Assembly: GCA_009783865.1 (NCBI GenBank)
Contig: WRCR01000312.1
Span: forward strand, 1 to 5,185
Reading direction: 5' to 3'
From: Planctomycetaceae bacterium
GTDB lineage: Bacteria > Planctomycetota > Planctomycetia > Pirellulales > Thermoguttaceae
Length of the DNA stretch: 5,185 bases
The position numbers and the translations under genes are program-made. Below, piece by piece: positions 1 to 5,185 of the stretch (position 1 is the stretch's first letter; each line of letters begins with the position of its first letter). The notes beneath the pieces were generated by a model that worked only from the letters and a program-made list of their open reading frames with translations, was not told where the DNA came from and searched no databases.

Positions 1-18
1 CTTCCTTATCGGACGCAT
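1..18 (-). CDS. Start of an unidentified gene, cut by the window edge
   Basis: Only the first six codons are present (M-R-P-I-R-K), so no product can be named. The start is supported by context. A perfect AGGAGG Shine-Dalgarno lies at 26-31, seven bases upstream of the ATG at 16-18. A good promoter match (TTGTCA, 17 bp, GATAAT) lies at 62-90. The gene has the same orientation as secA and the small surface-protein gene and follows the latter after about 94 bases. No hairpin terminator is visible between them, so read-through from the upstream gene is possible as well as transcription from its own promoter. The basic start (R, R, K) would suit an exported or membrane protein, but six residues cannot decide this. 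Confidence 0.65.
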
Positions 19-25
19 AGTTCTT

Positions 26-31
26 CCTCCT
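26..31 (-). promoter_or_regulatory. Strong Shine-Dalgarno (AGGAGG) for the edge gene
   Basis: Read on the minus strand, AGGAGG stands seven bases before the ATG at 16-18. It is the best ribosome binding site in the window and is the main reason for calling a gene at the left edge. Confidence 0.7.
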
Positions 32-61
32 GAAAAACGGATTAGGTTTAGTACACAATCC

Positions 62-90
62 ATTATCAGAAAAGAACTTGCGTCTGACAA
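62..90 (-). promoter_or_regulatory. Sigma70-type promoter for the gene at the left edge
   Basis: On the minus strand TTGTCA (85-90) is followed after exactly 17 bases by GATAAT (62-67). Each hexamer matches the consensus at five of six positions. The predicted transcription start near 55 gives a leader of about 37 bases ending in the AGGAGG site. The promoter lies wholly in the gap after the stop codon of the preceding gene. Confidence 0.55.
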
Positions 91-112
91 TACCAGTTTT
101 ACGTTTTACAAA

Positions 113-496
113 CTACTGATCAATGGTCAAGTTGGTTGTACCGAAACTGACGATGGCGACAGAGCCATATTGATGAGACGTATTGATAACGATTGGCAAT
201 ACGGTGCCGCCGAGCGTGATTTTGTTCTGCGACGCAGTAGTGCGGACGACGATGAGATCGTTCACGGTCGTTGCCGCCGCCGCAATGGCATTGCGCAATG
301 CCGTGTCGTTGTTGAGTTGAGTCCCCTCAATCGTGATGACGTTGTAGTCGTTGTAATTGGTGAGACCCAACTCGGCGTACTGTGCCTTGATAGCGGCGAA
401 GTCATCCGCATTGACTGCCGCGAGGAGTTCTCGGCTTTCGAGGGTTTCATGGCGGAGGACACGGAAACGGGACGGTTTTTTAGCATTGGTTTTCAT
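113..496 (-). CDS. Short planctomycete surface protein with LEPR-XLL-like N-terminus, apparently truncated
   Basis: This encodes 127 residues. Residues 10-27 contain FRVLRHETLESRELLAA, a form of the N-terminal motif (LEPR-x-LL type) found at the start of large exported planctomycete proteins. Residues 28-60 are mixed helix and loop with N/Y/D-rich turns. Residues 66-127 (TALRNAIAAA, DLIVVRTTAS, NLTID) resemble the opening of the parallel beta-helix in adhesin-like or autotransporter-like proteins, where NLTID normally leads into many more beta-helix turns. Here a TAG follows NLTIDQ directly, and the other two frames close within about ten codons, so no beta-helix body follows. I chose the ATG at 494-496 because TGGAGAA lies seven bases upstream. 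The longer reading from a TTG at 548-550 adds an unlikely 18 residues and has no binding site. There is no clear hydrophobic signal core, which is common for this motif class. The gene has its own promoter. It may be a decayed N-terminal remnant or a genuine short secreted protein; I favour the remnant. Confidence 0.7.
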   Translation of the reverse strand: MKTNAKKPSRFRVLRHETLESRELLAAVNADDFAAIKAQYAELGLTNYNDYNVITIEGTQLNNDTALRNAIAAAATTVNDLIVVRTTASQNKITLGGTVLPIVINTSHQYGSVAIVSFGTTNLTIDQ

Positions 497-503
497 AGAA
501 AAA

Positions 504-510
504 TTCTCCA
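504..510 (-). promoter_or_regulatory. Ribosome binding site that decides the start of the LESR-LL gene
   Basis: On the minus strand TGGAGAA ends seven bases before the ATG at 494-496. It favours this ATG over the upstream in-frame TTG at 548-550. It also places the sorting motif about 17 residues from the N-terminus, as is usual. Confidence 0.65.
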
Positions 511-567
511 AAAGAAAGGGAAAGCAGGGGGGGAACCGCTGCTTATGCAACGGGCTATCAACAGAAT

Positions 568-596
568 ATGTTAATCAAAAAAGAGAATCTTGTCAA
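568..596 (-). promoter_or_regulatory. Sigma70-type promoter for the LESR-LL gene
   Basis: On the minus strand a perfect TTGACA (591-596) is followed after 17 bases by TAACAT (568-573), which matches the -10 consensus at four of six positions. The spacer contains a T6 run. The predicted start near 561 gives a leader of about 65 bases. The -35 box begins three bases after the T-tract of the secA terminator, so transcription is stopped and restarted within about 60 bases. Confidence 0.6.
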
Positions 597-599
597 TAG

Positions 600-626
600 A
601 AAAACCGGCGGTCTTAGAGACCGCCG
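600..626 (-). terminator. Intrinsic terminator of secA
   Basis: CGGCGGTCT (606-614) and AGACCGCCG (618-626) form a perfect nine-base-pair, mostly GC stem with a three-base loop. On the minus strand the stem is followed one base later by TTTTT (600-604). It lies 12 bases beyond the secA stop codon. On the plus strand no T-run follows the stem, so it acts in the secA direction only. Confidence 0.88.
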
Positions 627-637
627 CTAAACAGTTA

Positions 638-3600
638 TCACTTGTTCTTACTGCAACAGAGTTTATACTTCTTGCCGCTGCCGCAGGGGCACGGTTCGTT
701 CTTGCCGACAGCGGGTCCCTGATAAACGGGTCCCCGATTGCGAATCGGCTCTAACTTCTTTTCTCCGCCGGCACCGTCTGCCGTCTCCGTCTGCTGCCGC
801 TGAAAATCGCTTATTGTGGAATTAGCCGCAACTTCGTCCTTGCGGGTCTCCGTCTCTTTCCAAATCGATGCAACAAAGCCGGGGTCTAGTTGTTCCATTC
901 GGAAAATTAAATCCGAAACACGGGCATAAACGGTTCCCCACATCTCCGCAAAGATTTTCATTCCTTCTTTCTTGAAGGCAACTTTCGGGTCAACCTGCGC
1001 ATAACCCATCAGTCCGATGCCGGCACGCAAGTGGTCCATCGCAAGAAGATGTTCTTTCCAAATCGAATCGAGAATCTGCAAAACCAGCGAGCGTTCCATT
1101 TCCCGCATTTCGGGATTAAACCGCATCTCGGCAATCGAACACACGCGGTCTTCTACTTCAGTAATGTCCCAACTGCGGATAATTTCCGGTGTTAGACCTT
1201 CGGGAAGTACGGCTTCGGCAAATTCTTTGTTAGCCCAATCGCAGAACTCCCGGCATTTTTCGTTGTTCTTAATCATCTGCCGCGGAACGATATTGCCGTC
1301 TGTTGAACCGCTTCTTGATGCATACTTTCCGGTGTATTTCGTCGTTTTCTGTTTCGCTATACTTCTTGCAGCAAACTTTGAACCGGCACTGATTTTTCCT
1401 GCTGCGCCGCTGACCGTCGTTTCTGCTATCTGCCGCCGTAAAGCGTCAGGGTCAATTCCGCTTCCGCGAAGCAATTCGTCAATCTTTTCCCGCAGTCCTC
1501 TATAGACCTCGTTGACATGTTCCGAAGCAATTTTACTCTGAGCGAACATTATCTCTTCAATTTCATGCCGCTGTTTGCTTTTCAAGTCCTCCAGCGAAAG
1601 AACTACGCCGAAACGCTGTTTTGCCCACTCTACTAAACCTTCGCGGTCATAACGCCTTCCGTGATTGTCATTTATAGTAAAGTGCATCAGACCGGCTAAC
1701 ACCGGAAATTGTATTTCTTTCTCGTGATACTTCTCGTGAGTGAGTTTTCGGATTTTTTCTTTTAGTTGCGCCGCCTCGGATGCCTTTGCTTCTTCAATCG
1801 GGAAATCAATTCCGAATTTTATTTTCAACCACGCAACAGCGGAACGCAAACCGTAATCCTTGTCAAGCAATTCCTTACCATCGGCAAGATTTACACGCCG
1901 GATAAATTCCGCTGCTTTATCAATGAGCGTTTGCGGAAGATTTTCTTTTGGAATCTTTTTCAAATCGCGGTCTGTATAACTCGTTTTCCACATCGAATTA
2001 GACCATTTCGCCAAGTCCTGCCAATTCCAATCAGCTTCGTCACCGTCTTCCGGCAAGTCGGTATCAATCTGGTCGATAACCTTTGATTCCGCCATTCGGA
2101 TAGCGTGGTCAACGGCATATTCATCTGCCTGCTGGAAGTCCATACCCCGAAAATCGCGGGCTTCAAACGGAATATTAAGACGCGCACCGACCCAAGCCGC
2201 AAACGATGCTGCTTCGTAATCCTTGCTCAAAAAGTTTGCAAGAAAGCGGTCAACTTGGTCGTCAATCATTTCGAGAATTAACTCTTTGCAGTTTGCGCCG
2301 TCAAGAATCCGCTGTCGATAACCATAGACGGATTTCCGTTGAAAGTCCATTACTTCATCGTATTCAAGCAGGTTTTTACGAATATCGAAGTTACGTTCTT
2401 CCACTTTTCTTTGCGCCCCTTCAATACGGCGGCTGACCATTTTGCTTTCGATGACTTGTCCTTCTTCCATTCCGAGCATAGTCATAATCCGTTTCACCCA
2501 TTCACCGGCGAAGATACGCATCAAGTCGTCTTCGAGCGAAAGGAAAAAACGTGAACTGCCGGGGTCTCCCTGCCGACCGGTTCGTCCGCGAAGTTGCAAG
2601 TCAATGCGGCGTGCTTCGTGACGTTCCGTGCCGATGATATGCAGTCCGCCCATTTCGCGCACAAGTTCGCCTTCCGCTCTCATCTGTTCCCGCTGTTCAA
2701 TTTCGTTGACGAGATTCGTCCAAATATCACGAGGAACTTCAAGACGAGTCGGATACTGTAACTGCAACTGACTCCATGCCATCGCTTCAGGATTTCCGCC
2801 GAGTATAATATCCGTTCCGCGTCCTGCCATGTTGGTCGCAATAGTCACCGCTCCTTTGCGTCCAGCTTGTGCAACGATTTCTGCTTCCCGCTGATGATGT
2901 TTAGCGTTGAGTACCTGATGTTTGATTCCCCGCTGGTCTAACATTCGGGAAACCAATTCGCTTTTTTCAATCGAAACGGTACCGACGAGAATCGGTCTGC
3001 CGCGGTAAGAAACCGCTTTGATGTCTTTTCGGCTAATCCATTCGGGCTGTTTCGTACCTTTAGGTATTATTTCGATGCGGTCGTCTTCTTCCCGCACAAT
3101 TGTTCCCCAGATTTCGTTGGAACCGCCGACTTCGAGAACGTCCCATTTGTTGAGACGTTCAATTTCTTCGACTATAGCGATGAATTTTTCCCGTTCCGAT
3201 TTGTAAATGGCATCGGGATGATTGACACGCTGCAAAGAACGGTTTGTCGGTATCGCAATAACGTCAAGATTATAAATCTTGAGGAATTCAGACGCTTCCG
3301 TCATACCGGTACCGGTCATACCGGCAAGTTTATCGTAGAGTTTGAAGAAGTTTTGCAGCGTGACGGTTGCCAGCGTTTGATTTTCTTCTTTGACGCGGAC
3401 TCCTTCTTTTGCTTCGACCGCTTGATGAAGTCCATCGCTCCAGTTGCGTCCCGGCATTGCACGACCGGTGAATTCGTCAACGATGACGATTTCTTCGCCG
3501 TCAATCATGTAATTGACATCGAGTTTATACAGATGATGCGCACGCAGTGCGTTGTCGATTAAATGGGGCCACTCCATATTTCCCGCGGTGTAAAACGATT

Positions 3601-4519
3601 CAACTCCGACAAGACGTTCAGCGTGGCGAATACCGGCATCATTCAAGTGAGCGGTATGTTCTTTTTCGTTGACTTCAAAATCGGTATTGCGCGTTAATTG
3701 ACGGGCAATTTTATCTGCCAAACTGTACTTGGCAACGTCATCGTGAGCAGGACCGGCAATGATTAGCGGCGTTCTTGCTTCGTCAATGAGAATGTTGTCG
3801 ACTTCGTCAATGATGGCGAAATGCAGTTTGCCTTGTACCTGCTGATATTGCGAAGGATATTTATTGTCGCCCTTTGCCGCAAACTTCATGTTGTCGCGGA
3901 GATAGTCGAAACCGAATTCGTTATTTGTTCCGTAAGTGATATTGCATTGATATGCTTTCTGGCGTTCATCGGCCGGCATATTGCTTTGAATTGTCCCGAC
4001 GGAAATGCCGAGAGCGATGTAGAGCGGCCCCATCCATTCCATATCGCGGCGTGCAAGATAATCATTAACAGTAACAACGTGAACGCCTCTGCCTTCGAGA
4101 GCGTTGAGATAAGCGGGCAGTGTTGCGACCAGCGTTTTACCTTCGCCGGTGACCATTTCGGCAATGCAGCCGCTGTGAAGAACTATGCCGCCGATGAGTT
4201 GCACGTCATAATGCCGCAAACCTAGAACGCGGCGACCTGCTTCACGGCAGACGGCAAATGCTTCGATGAGTATGTCATCTAGTGTTTCGCCGTCTTCGAG
4301 ACGTTTTTTGAATTCGTCGGTTTTAGCCCGAAGTTCTTCGTCCGAAAGTTTCATCATTTCGGGTTCGAGTGCACCGATGGCATCGATTTTCGGCTGCAGC
4401 CGTTTGATATATCGGGCGTTAGACGAACCGAACAGAGACGTGATGTTGTTCTCTATCCAGCGTGTCATCGCATTGAAAAAATCGCCGACGTAGTCGAACA
4501 GGCGTTCAAAAAATTCCAT
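638..4519 (-). CDS. secA: Preprotein translocase ATPase SecA, long planctomycete form
   Basis: SecA is the cytosolic and membrane-peripheral ATPase that pushes unfolded preproteins through SecYEG. The 1293 residues compare with about 840-900 in Bacillus or E. coli. All core motifs are present. The Q motif RHYDVQLIGG is at 102-111. Walker A TGEGKT is at 124-129 (K128). Walker B is IIDEVDNILIDEART, 236-250 (D238, E239), with N242 where most SecAs have S. The preprotein cross-linking domain spans about 257-395. MTGT is at 401-404, GTVSIEKSE at 513-521, and NMAGRGTD at 563-570. QLRGRTGRQGDPG (642-654) carries the arginines R646 and R649. The scaffold sequence LLEYDEVMD is at 717-725. The two-helix finger starts at ILDSIWKEH (1149-1157), with tip tyrosine Y1173, equivalent to E. 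coli Y794. The C-terminal SEC-C zinc motif is C1277, C1279, C1288 and C1289. The extra length lies in an N-terminal helical extension (1-30), an insertion at about 457-507 and an expanded helical-wing region (about 770-1085). An in-frame TAA 12 bases upstream makes this ATG the earliest possible one. It has no clear Shine-Dalgarno. It is monocistronic, with its own promoter and terminator. Confidence 0.98.
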   Translation of the reverse strand: MEFFERLFDYVGDFFNAMTRWIENNITSLFGSSNARYIKRLQPKIDAIGALEPEMMKLSDEELRAKTDEFKKRLEDGETLDDILIEAFAVCREAGRRVLGLRHYDVQLIGGIVLHSGCIAEMVTGEGKTLVATLPAYLNALEGRGVHVVTVNDYLARRDMEWMGPLYIALGISVGTIQSNMPADERQKAYQCNITYGTNNEFGFDYLRDNMKFAAKGDNKYPSQYQQVQGKLHFAIIDEVDNILIDEARTPLIIAGPAHDDVAKYSLADKIARQLTRNTDFEVNEKEHTAHLNDAGIRHAERLVGVESFYTAGNMEWPHLIDNALRAHHLYKLDVNYMIDGEEIVIVDEFTGRAMPGRNWSDGLHQAVEAKEGVRVKEENQTLATVTLQNFFKLYDKLAGMTGTGMTEASEFLKIYNLDVIAIPTNRSLQRVNHPDAIYKSEREKFIAIVEEIERLNKWDVLEVGGSNEIWGTIVREEDDRIEIIPKGTKQPEWISRKDIKAVSYRGRPILVGTVSIEKSELVSRMLDQRGIKHQVLNAKHHQREAEIVAQAGRKGAVTIATNMAGRGTDIILGGNPEAMAWSQLQLQYPTRLEVPRDIWTNLVNEIEQREQMRAEGELVREMGGLHIIGTERHEARRIDLQLRGRTGRQGDPGSSRFFLSLEDDLMRIFAGEWVKRIMTMLGMEEGQVIESKMVSRRIEGAQRKVEERNFDIRKNLLEYDEVMDFQRKSVYGYRQRILDGANCKELILEMIDDQVDRFLANFLSKDYEAASFAAWVGARLNIPFEARDFRGMDFQQADEYAVDHAIRMAESKVIDQIDTDLPEDGDEADWNWQDLAKWSNSMWKTSYTDRDLKKIPKENLPQTLIDKAAEFIRRVNLADGKELLDKDYGLRSAVAWLKIKFGIDFPIEEAKASEAAQLKEKIRKLTHEKYHEKEIQFPVLAGLMHFTINDNHGRRYDREGLVEWAKQRFGVVLSLEDLKSKQRHEIEEIMFAQSKIASEHVNEVYRGLREKIDELLRGSGIDPDALRRQIAETTVSGAAGKISAGSKFAARSIAKQKTTKYTGKYASRSGSTDGNIVPRQMIKNNEKCREFCDWANKEFAEAVLPEGLTPEIIRSWDITEVEDRVCSIAEMRFNPEMREMERSLVLQILDSIWKEHLLAMDHLRAGIGLMGYAQVDPKVAFKKEGMKIFAEMWGTVYARVSDLIFRMEQLDPGFVASIWKETETRKDEVAANSTISDFQRQQTETADGAGGEKKLEPIRNRGPVYQGPAVGKNEPCPCGSGKKYKLCCSKNK
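650..700 (-). other. SEC-C zinc-binding motif at the SecA C-terminus
   Basis: Residues 1274-1290 read NEPCPCGSGKKYKLCCS, the C-x-C-x8-C-C pattern that binds one zinc and, in E. coli, SecB or ribosomes. The last two ligands are C-C where E. coli has C-H. An acidic and Q/G-rich linker (about 1225-1270) separates it from the motor. Confidence 0.93.
1511..2209 (-). repeat. Four degenerate tandem helical units in the SecA helical-wing region (residues 771-1003)
   Basis: Four segments share hydrophobic, W, then 12 residues, then an acidic residue, then a helix rich in E, K, A and L. The anchors are W776/D789 (AAWVGARLNIPFEARDF), W839/D852 (AKWSNSMWKTSYTDRDL), W897/E910 (VAWLKIKFGIDFPIEEAK) and W965/D978 (VEWAKQRFGVVLSLEDLK). 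The spacing from W to the acidic residue is 13 in every unit, and the units recur every 58-68 residues. E. coli SecA has one similar segment (LKNDFDLDLPIAEWL). A fifth, looser copy around W1095 (CDWANKEFAEAVLPEGLT) sits at that ordinary position before the two-helix finger. The repeat is visible only at protein level; the DNA copies have diverged. Confidence 0.55.
2999..3151 (-). other. SecA insertion in nucleotide-binding domain 2 (residues 457-507), small beta-barrel-like
   Basis: In E. coli SecA the helix before motif IV runs almost directly into PVLVGTISIEKSE. Here about 50 residues intervene between EEIERLNK and GRPILVGTVSIEKSE. Their pattern (VLEVGGSNEIWGTIVRE, then RIEIIPK and a later RKDIKAV) is short alternating strands with a central G-x-I turn. 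It recalls the small SH3/Sm-like modules common in planctomycete proteins. As I recall it, comparable insertions occur in SecA of other Pirellulales, so it is probably a lineage feature. Its function is unknown, and the fold is an inference from the strand pattern. Confidence 0.6.
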
Positions 4520-4736
4520 TATTTTACAAGTTTAGGATGTTTTATTGCGGAACGAAGGAATATACAACTACCCCATTGTCATTATTTGTCAAATTCTAGC
4601 ACTAAAAGGGTGTTAGTCAAGTATGGCTATAACATCGTCACGTCACCTTCAAAGTCGAATTTTGCTAACATATTCAATTTTTCTTCGTAAATATATTTAG
4701 ATTATCTCGAAAAATCCAATTTTTACGGAGGTTCCA
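4520..4736. other. Intergenic gap between secA and the transposase relic
   Basis: This AT-rich stretch of 217 bases holds the secA promoter. I see no other gene in it. A tandem pentamer CGTCACGTCA lies at 4637-4646 upstream of the promoter; it could be chance. The plus-strand frame leading into the relic is closed by a TAG at 4698-4700. Confidence 0.6.
4593..4620 (-). promoter_or_regulatory. Sigma70-type promoter for secA
   Basis: On the minus strand TTGACT (4615-4620) is followed after 16 bases by TAGAAT (4593-4598). Each hexamer is one mismatch from consensus. The predicted start near 4586 gives a leader of about 67 bases before the secA ATG. The leader has no recognisable Shine-Dalgarno near the start codon and no stable hairpin that I can see, so a SecM-like arrest control is not evident. 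No small upstream secM-like gene is present. Confidence 0.65.
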
Positions 4737-4972
4737 ATGATTTCCTTGAGCAATCAGCCGGACACGCTTGAGGCATTGAAAGCGGCGTTTAATGAAGAGC
4801 GTATGCTTTGTCAAGAGCCGGTTTGTGATGAAACGCTTGATAAAAAAAGGGGCTTATTGAAGTCCGCCGATATTATTTTGATTTAGATAATGCGGATTGG
4901 CTTCGGTCGGAATTGAAGGTGATGTGGCATCACCAAGAACAAGCATCGCAGGTGAAATTGGTACGAAAATAA
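4737..4972 (+). pseudogene. Frameshifted fragment resembling an ISAs1-family transposase
   Basis: The first frame starts at ATG 4737 with GGAGG five bases upstream, and reads MISLSNQPDTLEALKAAF onward for 49 codons to TAG 4884-4886. From the A7-G4 tract at 4842-4852 the sequence makes better protein sense in the -1 frame: KGLIEVRRYYFDLDNADWL, continuing to TAA 4970-4972. One extra A in the tract would join the halves into a protein of about 78 residues. The joined pattern (NQPxTL, then ETLDK-KG-IE-RRYY and D-DWL) matches the middle of ISAs1/H-repeat transposases, where one finds KGNQxTL and a later HGRIExRRY. The catalytic N-terminal half and the C-terminal third are missing, and no terminal inverted repeats are visible, so this is an old, immobile remnant. 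The ATG with its GGAGG may be accidental. The family assignment is from memory of the motifs. A small live gene using slippage at A7 is the alternative. Confidence 0.5.
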
Positions 4973-5085
4973 AAGTTCGCCTCGAATTCCTTGAAGGACG
5001 AAGGCACCTGCCGATTATTCATATCTCACGAATTTAATTCTGCCTAGTTGTAAAAGAACATTCTGCACTCAAAGTGCGCACTGTA

Positions 5086-5113
5086 TTCAAATTCTGAATG
5101 AATCTGATACAAT
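5086..5113 (+). promoter_or_regulatory. Weak extended -10 promoter-like match
   Basis: TTCAAA (5086-5091) is followed after 16 bases by TACAAT (5108-5113), and a TG lies one base before the -10 box. A start near 5120 would place the hairpin at 5118-5142 at the very 5' end of the transcript. No gene within the window depends on it. Confidence 0.25.
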
Positions 5114-5117
5114 CAAA

Positions 5118-5149
5118 GACCGACAGACGGCGTTCATCGGTCAGTTTTT
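5118..5149 (+). terminator. Possible intrinsic terminator at the right edge
   Basis: GACCGA (5118-5123) pairs with TCGGTC (5137-5142) across a 13-base loop that can pair partly with itself. TTTTT follows at 5145-5149. The stem is short and the loop long, so the call is weak. If real, it would end transcription entering from the relic side. Confidence 0.3.
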
Positions 5150-5185
5150 CAAAACAACAAATCGAAATTTCGTGAAAAATTAGTC

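Larger units (their letters stand above)
4973..5185. other. Right-edge region without a convincing gene
   Basis: This is AT-rich sequence with short open stretches in all plus frames but no ATG with a binding site. It contains a perfect ten-base palindrome AGTGCGCACT (5073-5082), a small inverted repeat GAATT-T-AATTC (5030-5040), a weak promoter-like match and the hairpin listed separately. It may be further degraded mobile-element sequence. Confidence 0.5.

Noticed and set aside
497..550. Longer N-terminus of the LESR-LL protein from a TTG at 548-550
   Set aside because: No binding site; it adds 18 residues ahead of a well-placed ATG with TGGAGAA, and lies in the predicted leader.
170..574. 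Plus-strand open frame of 134 codons opposite the LESR-LL gene
   Set aside because: The opposite strand carries a recognisable motif, promoter and binding site; the plus frame has no family features and runs through the minus-strand promoter.
1017..1505. Plus-strand open frame of 162 codons inside secA
   Set aside because: Antisense shadow of conserved secA coding sequence, with no recognisable domain. The same applies to the other plus-strand frames within 1766-4493, including 3821-4225.
4561..4592. Second secA promoter using the perfect TTGACA at 4587-4592 (minus strand)
   Set aside because: No acceptable -10 box at 16-18 bases; the nearest AT-rich hexamers are 19 or more bases away. The 4593-4620 pair is clearly better.
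4891..5037. Third plus-strand frame (CGLASVGIEGDVASPRTS onward), perhaps a further transposase piece
   Set aside because: It overlaps the second relic frame completely at its start, has no start codon, and its resemblance to the GLKSIG region of ISAs1 transposases is too thin to count.
5098..5175. Small plus-strand frame from ATG 5098
   Set aside because: 25 codons, no binding site, no recognisable composition; likely chance.
1..5185. CRISPR array, tRNA, rRNA, riboswitch, toxin-antitoxin or phage defence genes
   Set aside because: No regularly spaced direct repeats, no cloverleaf or conserved RNA core, and no matching protein motifs were seen on either strand.

Overview
The window looks like chromosomal DNA from a planctomycete, probably of the Pirellulales/Thermoguttaceae type. 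Three things point there. SecA is very long (1293 residues) and has planctomycete-style insertions and the helicase-motif wording RIDLQLRGR. A second gene begins with the planctomycete surface-protein sorting motif (ETLESRELLAA). Base composition is moderate, roughly half GC. The lineage is inferred from these family features; no search was run.

Layout: essentially everything functional is on the minus strand, so transcription runs from right to left. At the right (about 4737-4972, + strand) lies a short decayed piece that resembles an ISAs1-family transposase, broken by a frameshift at a run of seven A. The rest of the right edge (4973-5185) has no convincing gene, only a weak hairpin with a T-tract and a weak promoter-like match. 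An intergenic gap (4520-4736) carries a good sigma70-type promoter for secA. secA fills 638-4519 and is followed at once by a strong intrinsic terminator (600-626). A few bases further on is a new promoter (568-596) for a 127-codon gene (113-496). That gene encodes only the N-terminal end of what is normally a long beta-helical surface protein. A further promoter and a strong Shine-Dalgarno then lead into a gene starting at 18 that leaves the window after six codons.

How the genes relate: SecA is the ATPase motor of the general secretion pathway. The LESR-LL protein is the kind of exported product such a pathway would handle, but the two have separate promoters with a terminator between them, so they are neighbours and not an operon. 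The unusual biology is mainly inside SecA: a small beta-barrel-like insertion in the second nucleotide-binding domain, and a helical-wing region expanded by what look like four extra copies of a W-x12-acidic helical unit. I see no CRISPR array, tRNA, rRNA, riboswitch or defence system, and nothing I would call a new multi-gene system.
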